In this document: positions 31,402 through 39,786 of the stretch, one piece after another
Position numbering within the stretch: position 1 is the stretch's first letter
Layout: each line of letters starts with the position of its first letter
NCBI GenBank assembly: GCA_026419775.2
Contig: JAOPGA020000078.1
Location: 62,001-126,000, forward strand
Source: Acrasis kona
Taxonomy: Eukaryota; Heterolobosea; Eutetramitea; Acrasida; Acrasidae
Length of the DNA: 64,000 nt
Direction: 5' to 3'
Notes under the pieces: generated by a model
Database searches by the model: none
The model's input: only the letters and a program-made list of their open reading frames with translations
Told to the model about the DNA's origin: nothing
Position numbers and translations under genes: made by a program

Positions 31402-32747
31402 ATGTCAACTAACTTCTTCTCACTGCTTGAGGATTCATCCTCAAGCGACTTGACGGAGATCGCCAGAAAGAGATTGGCCCAAGAAAAGCCAAAGGTAACT
31501 GCTGCTGCAAAGAAGGAAGAGGCACCAGTTCAACAGCAGGAAAACGAACAACAACAAGGAGATAGACCACAATCCTCACGTGGAGAACGTGGAGGCCGTG
31601 GACGCGGAGGCAGACCACAAGGTAAGCAATAGGATTTCACACAACAAATGTTAACATTTTTCTTTTTTCACACAAATAGGAGATCGTTCTGAAGGTATGT
31701 TTTAATGATTTTGTGTGAAATTTTTTAACACGCTGTTTAGGACGCCCACGTGAAGATAGACCACCCCGTGAACCAAGAGGTGATGGTGAAGAAAGACGCG
31801 GTGGACGTGGAGGTGGACGTGGAGACAGACCACCACGCGAACCACGCGAACAACGTGACGGTGAAGAATCAACTGGACGTGGCGGTGGACGCGGACGTGC
31901 TGGACCACGCACAGAGAGAACAAATGACGAGACCTTCCAAAGACACACTGAGGACAGACCCCGTCGCAACTTTACTAATGCAGAGGAGAGACCACGCAAA
32001 GTCATTAACGAAGATGGCGAGGTAAGACCATCCGGTGGACGCGGCCGTGGCCGTGGTGGAGATCGTTATGCACGTGAAAATGACGAAACAAGACCACCAA
32101 GACAAAACCGCGAAGATAGACCAGAGGGTGAGTCCCGTCACAGACAATTCGACAGATCCGTTTCAGGCACAGGCCGTGGACGCGGAATGAAGAAGGGAGG
32201 CGAAGGAAGCCACAACTGGGGTAAGGATGGTGAAGGAGACGACCGTCGTGGTGACCGCGTCTTCTACAACGAGAGCAAGGTTGTCGCAATTGGAGACGAC
32301 AAGTTGATTGAAGGTGTCACCGCACCCATCGAAAACGCCGTAAGCTCACCAACCGACGAGACCGCCGCCGAACAACCAGCCCAAGAGGGTGATGCATCCG
32401 CCACCCCAGCACCAGCAGTCGAAGAGGAAGTTCAACTCTCATTAGACGACTACAAGAAGCAATTGGCAGAAAAGAGAAAGGCACTACCCAACGCCAAGCC
32501 AGAGCCAGAAGTCAAGGCCGTAGAAAAGAAGAAGAAGACAAAGAAGGAGCCAAAGGCAGGTGAAGCCCAATCCATCCAAACCTTCTTGGCAGACAGAGCC
32601 GATGAACTTCAAAGAAAAGCTGACGAGGAGAGATCTCAACGTTATAACAAACATAACAACCGTCAGAACCAAGCACCACGCAAGAAGCAACAACCAGCTC
32701 CTAGCCACGACGACCTCAAGGCATTCCCATCCCTTGGATCCAAGTAA
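31402..32747 (+). CDS. SERBP1/HABP4 (Stm1-like) ribosome- and RNA-binding RGG protein with microexon
   Basis: About 413 residues from three exons: 31402-31621, a 15-nt microexon 31680-31694, and 31741-32747 (introns 58 and 46 nt). An N-terminal Stm1-like segment (SLLEDSSSSDLTEIARKR) precedes long Arg-Gly-rich (RGG) tracts. The signature HABP4_PAI-RBP1 core reads RQFDRSVSGTGRGRG and KKGGEGSHNWG, then the C-terminal LDDYKKQLAEKRKAL motif and a Lys/Arg-rich end. Family members bind mRNA and occupy the mRNA channel of idle 80S ribosomes. The microexon keeps frame and encodes about five residues (GDRSE-type) inside the RGG tract, so skipping it would also keep frame. Confidence 0.9.
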
Positions 32748-32823
32748 ATTGCGCACGCTCATATGCTGTTGAATATCTCAACCACCCCCTTTTAATATAA
32801 ATGAAAGGCCATAAAAAATTATT

Positions 32824-33090
32824 TTAAAAATCTTTATCATCAGTATATCTGTCTTTCATTGCTCTGTACTTGTGAAGCGATATGAGTGCTTCTATTTCCT
32901 TGAGAACGAATTCCCCTCTGGACAATGCTGTTTTGATTTGTTCATGTGACTCCAAATGAGAGTTTTTACGGAAAGCGATCCTGACTTTTTCTTTGGATAG
33001 ATGTGAGGGGTTGCCAGGTATTTGTGATGCTGCAAATAACAATCGTTTGTACAAGTCTATGACTGCAGGTCTTGTGTGATTCATTTTCAA
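32824..33090 (-). CDS. LYR-motif (Complex1_LYR) small protein
   Basis: Single exon, 88 residues, the normal size for LYRM proteins. The N-terminus AVIDLYKRLLFAAS is a variant LYR motif (LYK), followed by the second helix KVRIAFRKNSHLE, and the third helix ALSRGEFVLKEIEALISL. LYR proteins act in mitochondria as adaptors for Fe-S cluster delivery or as respiratory-complex assembly factors and bind acyl carrier protein. Which LYRM this is cannot be decided by eye. It ends close to the SERBP1-like gene (convergent) and begins just downstream of PSF1 on the same strand. Confidence 0.65.
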   Translation of the reverse strand: MKMNHTRPAVIDLYKRLLFAASQIPGNPSHLSKEKVRIAFRKNSHLESHEQIKTALSRGEFVLKEIEALISLHKYRAMKDRYTDDKDF

Positions 33091-33102
33091 AAATAGATTT
33101 AT

Positions 33103-33742
33103 TTACAAAATTTGATGACGGCTGTTTATTTGTACTGCGAGGCCCCTGTTGATCAGCATTTCTGCATCTGACCTGTTCATATAGTAGATGTGGTTCTTCT
33201 TCAGCTTGATTGTGCGGTCTTCCAAAACAATGTCATCTTCTCCTTCAGTCTTTATGATTCGTATTTCAATAAATGCATCTTTGGGTGGTTTTGAGTCGGA
33301 CGTTAAATCAAAATTAACCTCAGCTCCATAGTCACCAAGTAGTTTATCGTACTTGTCGAAGAAACCCTTCTCAGTTTGATGTAGATTTGGTTCAATGTTT
33401 GTTGGCAGGGTTACACCACACTCCCATCTTAGTCTCTTTATTCTTTGGATTCTTTCGTACAAGTATGCAAGTATGCAGCGCTTATTCCGCATGAAACCAG
33501 AGTAATGGGTTATAACGTTTGTCGCGATGGCAGGATCTGATTGATCTAGTTCTTCGCTGTTATTTATCTTTAAAATTGTCAAATATAATAGGTCCATCTC
33601 CTGCATAACACTGGTCACACCAACTTGCTGCTCACAGTTAGTAAAAGATTCAATGAGATTTACGGTTCGTTACATTATAGATGGGAACAGATTCATTGTG
33701 CTTGAGGTCTTTCAATACTTCTATTGCCTTCTCCCCATACAT
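33103..33742 (-). CDS. PSF1: GINS complex subunit PSF1 (two exons)
   Basis: Subunit of the GINS part of the CMG replicative helicase. Exon 1 (33674-33742) encodes the conserved start MYGEKAIEVLKDLK. A 43-nt intron with a tactaac branch site (33631-33673) leads to exon 2 (33103-33630). The second part has RNKRCILAYLYERIQRIKRLRWE, here best seen as RCILAYLYERI, then the B-domain KPPKDAFIEIR and KKNHIYYMNRSDAE. The spliced length of 198 residues matches PSF1 elsewhere (~196-208). Without exon 1 the conserved N-terminus would be missing, which decides the model. Only ~83 bp separate it from the divergent secreted-protein gene. Confidence 0.94.
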
Positions 33743-33825
33743 GGTTGTCTAACAATTTCACTTACAAAATCCATCAATATAAAAGCGATATTACAAGAAA
33801 ACGTGTCTGAATTCAATCTTAAACA

Positions 33826-34645
33826 ATGAACACACAACTATTTGCACTTTCAATACTTTTGATAGGTGTATATTCAATCAAAGTGTCTTTTAAACCTGAG
33901 GACGGAGTTAACGTGATTGAAAGGGAGACCACAAAACCTGGTGCCACATTCTATGATTGGAAGGAGTGTTATGGAGAGTCCACATCAGATTACATAACAC
34001 CACTTTATGCCGACCTAAAGTTTGTCAGAACAAAGTACGACCAACCAGGTATTTAAAAACAACCACACATTCACCAACATTTTAGGAATCCAAATAAGTG
34101 TCCAGGCAAAGCTAAACAATAACTTCACAATATCACCGAACGAGATCTTTTACAAGTTTGAGATGTGGTCTGAAATCTCAGGTGGAAGAATAAGATATAA
34201 GGGTCCTTTCGACGTTTGCTGTGGAGGTTTTACTCTTCCTTCTGGCATGACCGCAGATAAATGGACTGAATCATGGATGCAAGAACATCGCAGCGGAAAA
34301 GAGGAACAAGGTTGTGCACCAGAGCAAACTTATTGTCCTCCAAGCAACGGTATATTTACAGTCTCAACAACAAGACCACTGCACAGAGATGATCAGGGTA
34401 AATACGAAGCTAATTTAGTACTATACCGCAAGAAGCATGTAGAAGAAGAGGGGAGATCTTACACAGAGCAGGAAGAATTACTATGTGTTGATCTGCCATT
34501 TTATTTTTCTGGAAATAAATGTGACAAGGAGGACCAATGTTGGCTACTAGGAGCGGAGGAACGTAAATCTGAAGATGTAGTGCAAGACAAGTCCAATCTT
34601 CCAGTATTAGTTGTTGATCAACAATCTCAAAATAAATCTGAATAA
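33826..34645 (+). CDS. Secreted orphan protein (two exons)
   Basis: Not recognised. Exons 33826-34048 and 34086-34645 (37-nt intron) give about 260 residues. The N-terminus MNTQLFALSILLIGVYS is a signal peptide. The body is probably beta-rich, with a Cys-Cys pair in DVCCGGFTLP and further Cys at QGCAPEQTYC and NKCDKEDQCWLLG, suggesting disulphides. There is one N-glycosylation sequon (NNFT). The C-terminal ~40 residues are acidic and polar. No membrane anchor is visible, so it is likely secreted or lumenal. The topology resembles male-gamete HAP2-like or transglutaminase-type lineage proteins only superficially; I do not assign it. Confidence 0.7.
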
Positions 34646-34773
34646 TTGTACATCAATTATGTTTTAATATATGTCATATTGTTTCTTCATATACCACACA
34701 GTTGAAGGTATTGTGCAAATTGATTACTGCACCTTGTGTGTAATATTTCATCATAGGTCAACCTACCACCAAC

Positions 34774-35763
34774 ATGGCAACATTCAGAGACGTCGCTGAG
34801 ATACTTTTCGCGGTCGTTCTAATCTTAGGAGTGTTTGTCTCCCTAACACCACAACTCAAAAACGTTATCAAAAGCAAATCAACCGCTGGAATCTCATTTA
34901 CTACACTTTATTTGGGTACAATTGGTTCATTCTTCACGGCTACTAATGCTGTGCTACTCAATGGGATGTATTTACGATATGACATAGTGGGAGTTCTAAC
35001 CGGTGTTAAAAAATCTTTACTTTTGTTCCAACTCGTATCGCTCTGGGTAATGTACGTTATCAATTACATCGTTTATTGCATTTATTTCAAAGACGAACCA
35101 AAGGAGCAAGGTTCTGAACTCGCCGCAACACCGAAAGAGCATGAAACAATCACTGATGACCTCGACTTGGGAGGTAATCATTATCAAGTAGAATTCCCTG
35201 AAAAGAGCCATAGTAGAATGGAAAGCAAGCAATGGAAAATCATTCTAGCCTCAACAGCTTTTTACCTTCTTGCTTTTGTAGAAACAATATTTATTGCTGT
35301 TGTTTTAGTCGTACTGTTCGGCATTCCAGATAGTAGGTTAACCCTATTTGCTGACATCTTAGGTTACATCACCGCGTTTATAACCGTGATACAATGGATG
35401 CCCCAAATTATAAAGACAATCAAAAATAAGAGTTCAGGCTCGTTCAGTATCGTGATGATGTTGGTCATGATGCCCGGAAGTTTTGTAATTCTTTTTTATC
35501 TAGCATATTTGTCGGGAGAGCGCTTCTCAACATGGTTTTCCTATCTAGTTGCTGGTATTCAACAAATCATTTTGTTGGTTTGCATCATTTACTTTGATTA
35601 CATTGCACCACGTGGTGTAAGCATTAAAGCACTTTTCAAGAGAAAGAAGGACCAACCAGATACAAATGAAGGTGCCACTACTTATGTAAATGTAGATGAA
35701 CAAACACATTTGGTCGGATCATCAGTAAACACAAAGAATAATTCAACATTTACACAACAATAA
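34774..35763 (+). CDS. PQ-loop repeat membrane protein (SWEET/cystinosin superfamily)
   Basis: Single exon, 329 residues with about seven membrane helices. Two PQ-loop motifs are visible: SLTPQLKNVIKSKSTAGISF in the first half and QWMPQIIKTIKNKSSGSFS in the second. The halves are separated by a polar loop of ~50 residues (around residue 110-150). The C-terminal tail is polar, with a possible sorting signal. PQ-loop proteins move amino acids, sugars or other small solutes, often across lysosomal membranes; the substrate is unknown here. The start is the first ATG after a short leader. Confidence 0.88.
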   Translation: MATFRDVAEILFAVVLILGVFVSLTPQLKNVIKSKSTAGISFTTLYLGTIGSFFTATNAVLLNGMYLRYDIVGVLTGVKKSLLLFQLVSLWVMYVINYIVYCIYFKDEPKEQGSELAATPKEHETITDDLDLGGNHYQVEFPEKSHSRMESKQWKIILASTAFYLLAFVETIFIAVVLVVLFGIPDSRLTLFADILGYITAFITVIQWMPQIIKTIKNKSSGSFSIVMMLVMMPGSFVILFYLAYLSGERFSTWFSYLVAGIQQIILLVCIIYFDYIAPRGVSIKALFKRKKDQPDTNEGATTYVNVDEQTHLVGSSVNTKNNSTFTQQ

Positions 35764-35958
35764 AATTTTGTTAAAGAATGTGCTTGTTTTTATTTGTTGG
35801 TCTTGTTTTTGATGGATACTTTAAAAGAGAGAGTGACCGACTAAAAACTGGTCAGGGCTTCTTAGAGAAAGAAATACATCATTATTAAATCATTTCCGTT
35901 TTTCATCATAATAGTGTTCACGTTGCATCTGTGATGTGTTTATAATAAATTAATTTGA

Positions 35959-36612
35959 ATGAATTGTGGTACAAACGAACAACCGGAGGAGATAGACATG
36001 CAATCAAATACATCGTGGTTGAAGAACAACATTCGGAGATATCACAACATCCTTAGTATATTCGTGTTTGCGCCGCTGCTACTGACAGTGGTTACGGGCG
36101 TCGTGTATCAGATCGGAAGACTTTGGCTTGGACTATCAAAGGAAAATCTTACCATATTAATGAAACTTCATCAAATGAGCATTCTTGGAAAAACATCTAA
36201 AGCCTTGTATTCCCCCATCCTTGGGTACTTCACTTTCTACATGATATTTTCTGGAATTTACATGGTTTTTAAAAGACCCATACTTTCTACCTTTGCATTG
36301 AAAGGTAAATGGTCGACTTTTCGTGGCTTTCATAGAAACATGTCGAACTTAATCTTGTTTCCATTCCTGATAACCGCACTAAGCGGAACATTGTATAGAA
36401 TGCTTAAAACATGGTTCGGTTTGGAAAAGGAATCAGTTGGATTTCTACTGAATTGGCATCAAGGAAAATTCATATCAGGTCTTGGTATCGAATATGTCTA
36501 CCCCGTATTGTTAGGAATCGCAGCAATGGCTTCGATAGGTGCTGGCCTAACGATGAACAAAACAGTGGTGGGCATGAAGAAGAAAGCCACAGAAACATCA
36601 CTGCCTAGCTAA
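35959..36612 (+). CDS. Duplicated PepSY-associated-type membrane protein
   Basis: Single exon, 217 residues, about four membrane helices, arranged as two copies of the same ~100-residue unit. Compare RRYHNILSIFVFAPLLLTVV with RGFHRNMSNLILFPFLITAL, then YQIGRLWLGLSKENLTIL with YRMLKTWFGLEKESVGFL, each ending in LHQ or WHQG. Each unit has two conserved His (after R-x-[YF]-H and before Q), and this spacing could bind haem, as proposed for PepSY-associated transmembrane proteins; that is inference. Such proteins are common in bacteria and some algae. No signal for organelle targeting is evident. The exact family needs a profile search. Confidence 0.6.
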   Translation: MNCGTNEQPEEIDMQSNTSWLKNNIRRYHNILSIFVFAPLLLTVVTGVVYQIGRLWLGLSKENLTILMKLHQMSILGKTSKALYSPILGYFTFYMIFSGIYMVFKRPILSTFALKGKWSTFRGFHRNMSNLILFPFLITALSGTLYRMLKTWFGLEKESVGFLLNWHQGKFISGLGIEYVYPVLLGIAAMASIGAGLTMNKTVVGMKKKATETSLPS

Positions 36613-36807
36613 CAACAGGAAATCTTTAATAAAAATACAATAAATTTAACAAAATATCTATTTAATCAATGTTTTATGTCATACTATTTGAAGATACAAC
36701 GTTTTATCTTTACTCTGCAGATGTAACTCACGGCGTTCAATCTCAGAAGGACCGTATCTAAGAAATAAGAGAGGGATTTATTGCAGTTACTCGACCATTT
36801 GAATTGT

Positions 36808-38185
36808 TTAATTGAACACATTTATTGATCTACCATAAATTAGCATCGCAAATAAATAAGGCACTATCATAATCTGGTAGCCCTGCAACAACAGTGTGGC
36901 ATGAGTCACAGCCACTAACCACTGACACCCTATAGCAATGTTCTGTGAGTGAGGATTTACCCCCAACTCACTTTCTAAAAACAAAACATTCGGAATTATA
37001 CAAGAAGAAGCACCGCGTACAACACCCGCCAATGATATTGGAACATTTTTCAATTTAAATTTCACGAGGCAATAAAAAACTGGAACAACACAAAGTACAA
37101 AGAACTTTTTAAAATGATCAAAGTCAATGTTTTCATCTTGTTTGTTTTGTAACTTTTTCTTGTTTCTCTTGTGCTTTTGACTTTGTGGATCGTAACATGT
37201 TCTTGCAAGTTGTAACCCAATAGCAGCCCAATCTCTCATTTCGTCCGTTCCGTTCAACTCGTCAAAGATCTTTTGCAATAGAACGCTCAAGTATACGTGG
37301 TTGAGTCCTGACAAGACGCTCTTGTTGATGGAATCTAAAGTGTGAAACACTCACAACGAGTCAACTTACCATTGGAGAACATTCTTGTAATGAGGCGGCA
37401 CACAGCGGCCCTTGCGTCATCTGTTTGGAATATACCCAAGTTTATAATTGTGTCTTGCCAAGGCAACATGTTCAAGTGAGAGTGCTCTATAAATAAATGA
37501 GTGAATGTGTGAACTGGTGCTTACCATTTTTGCCTAAAACATCCAAAAATTGTATGGCATACTTTGACAAGAAACCTTGCTTGCAGGCAAGATTAAAGGT
37601 ACACCCCATGATTCCACCCTTTGTTATCTTATCAATCATCAATTGGTTGTTTTCCTTTGTGGTCGTCATTATCTCCAGAGAACCATACGTTGATTTGTAA
37701 ATGAAATAAGCAATCATGTCGGTGATTTTGTTTTGAACATGTTCCCCAAACGTTGGATATATAACTTCAGGCTGATCGTCTGGACTCAAATCAACATCAA
37801 AGACAACGTCTTTCTTATAACTGTTTTGGAATAGTAACAGAAACTTCCTAAGAATATTTATGACATCGTCATCCTCAAGTGTTTTTTTGTATATTTTTGA
37901 GTAGCCGAACAAAAAGTACGTTTGTAGTTGCTGCATTCGTAGGGCTAATACAACAAGATCGATATAGCTGACTTGGTATAAATTAATGTCATTACTTCTC
38001 AATTTTGAAGTTTTCTCATTCAAGTATTCGATATTGTTCGTCATGATGTCATCTTTACGAATATATTCGTGGATGGAGACCAAAGTAGGAACAGTTACCG
38101 ACGCGATAGCAGCTGCTACATATCTTTTTTTCAAAGTCCTGTCTGCGTATTTACCGTATGTATATAACTTGTAGGCTTTTGACAT
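36808..38185 (-). CDS. Orphan protein with N- and C-terminal membrane segments (three exons)
   Basis: Not recognised. Exons 37525-38185, 37370-37486 and 36808-37334, introns 38 and 35 nt, give about 434 residues. The frame upstream of the ATG at 38185 has only a GTG, so that ATG is used. A hydrophobic stretch near the N-terminus (YVAAAIASVTVPTLV) follows a basic segment and could be a mitochondrial or membrane anchor. The central part is helical (LVVLALRMQQLQTYFLFG) and reminiscent of armadillo-like mitochondrial proteins, without a clear match. Two or three hydrophobic segments lie near the C-terminus (FFVLCVVPVFYCLV and WLVAVTHATLLL). Likely an integral membrane protein of an organelle, by inference. 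Confidence 0.65.
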
Positions 38186-38637
38186 TGTTTGTAATACCAC
38201 CTTACAATTCCATGTTTTTAAATACAGGTGCGATCTATAATATTTAGTTCGACACCTGGATTGGGCTCAATATAATAGTTATGTTAAAAATAAATAGGCA
38301 CACCTATTGTTCAATATGTCCGATGCTTTGTTCTCGTCGCACTATGCCTGAGTTCTTATGGTTATGGAGGAAAAACAACTCAAAGTTTGAAAAAGCCTAA
38401 AAATAAGTTCGACAGTGCGTCAAAAATTAAAAACCGTCCTGCTCTGACATGCACCCTTAATTTCACAGCATAACAACCATGCTTATTAAAACTATTGATA
38501 CTAGTTCCTTCAGTACCTTTTAGATTCGTTGATGTCATTGTTCTGATACTGGTTTGTTATTTTTTTAAAAATAAACTTTTTATGACAAAATTGTAAAAAG
38601 TAGATTTTGATCGAACAACCAAATCAAAAAGTCAAAA
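38186..38637. other. Intergenic, divergent promoter region
   Basis: About 450 bp between the orphan membrane protein (minus) and allantoicase (plus). It is AT-rich with A- and T-tracts. I found no convincing reading frame, RNA gene or repeat. Confidence 0.5.
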
Positions 38638-39774
38638 ATGTTGTCAAAGGTTCTTCCACTATTTATTTTGATATGCGTGGTTTTCGGTCTAGAACAGACT
38701 TCAAATGTTGGAGAACGACCAGCGTTTGTCAATAATGTAAATTTACTATCAAGCAGGGTTGGTGCATCAGTGGTGTCATACAGCGATCAGTTCTTTGCAG
38801 AGGCCGAAAATCTATTAAATCCTATCGCACCGGTATTTAAACCACAAACCTTTACAGATCGTGGGCAGTTGATGGACGGTTGGGAGACCAGACGTCACAA
38901 TCCTAATGAATATGATTGGGTCATACTCAAGTTGGGTCTTCGTGGTACTATCAGCGGTTTCATGATTGACACAGCATTCTTCACAGGTAACCATGGGCCT
39001 CAAGCTTCCATTGAAGCAATTCATTTTGATAATGCAAATCCACTACCAGAGGAACTTGAAAAATCTGATAAGGTATCCTTTAATCAACTTCGCTTCTTAT
39101 TATTGTAGTGGGTTGAAGTCCTACCAAAGGTCGATCTACTCCCAGGGTTCATAAATCAATCTCAACACTATTTTGACTCTTTATCACAAGATCAAATGTG
39201 GACTCACTTAAGGCTTAAAATGTATCCAGATGGCGGTATCGCAAGATTCAAAGCATTCGGCAAGGTTCTACCAGATTGGGACAACATGGATCCTACCCAA
39301 GAGATTGATCTTGCATTTGTTGGTAACGGTGCATCAGTCGTTGCCGTGTCCGACATGTACTTCTCAAGTAAAGACAACATCATCATGCCAGGAAGAGGAA
39401 TTAACATGGGTGACGGTTGGGAGACAAAAAGATCAAGAACAAAAGGTCACGTTGATTGGCTAATCATTAAACTTGGTAGGGCAGCAAAAAAGATTAATTC
39501 ACTAGAGATTGACACGGCTCACTTTAAGGGAAATTATCCTGAGAGTTGCATTGTAGAAGTTGCCAATCTGAGCGACTCACAAGATGTTGCTTCTGCAAAG
39601 TGGTCCACCCTATTGCCAAGAACAAAACTATCAGCACACAATCAACACATTTTCGACGTTTCAGTAGATTCTGTCGATAATGCACTCTCCACATCAACCG
39701 TAACACATGTCAAATTAACAATCATACCTGATGGAGGTGTGAGCCGTTTAAGAGTGAGAGGTTTGTTTGTATAA
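38638..39774 (+). CDS. Allantoicase (two exons)
   Basis: Allantoate amidinohydrolase that converts allantoate to ureidoglycolate and urea in purine breakdown. Exons 38638-39072 and 39109-39774 (36-nt intron) give about 366 residues. It consists of the usual two homologous jelly-roll repeats: SDQFFAEAENLL with MDGWETRRHNPNEYDWVI, and SDMYFSSKDNII with GDGWETKRSRTKGHVDWLI. Each is followed by an IDTAFFTGN or IDTAHFKGN segment and a PDGGIARF or PDGGVSRL end. A hydrophobic N-terminal stretch (LSKVLPLFILICVVFGL) looks like a signal peptide and is not typical of cytosolic allantoicases, so secretion or vacuolar/peroxisome-independent targeting is possible. No other ureide-pathway gene is nearby. 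Confidence 0.93.
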
Positions 39775-39786
39775 ATAAAACTTTGT

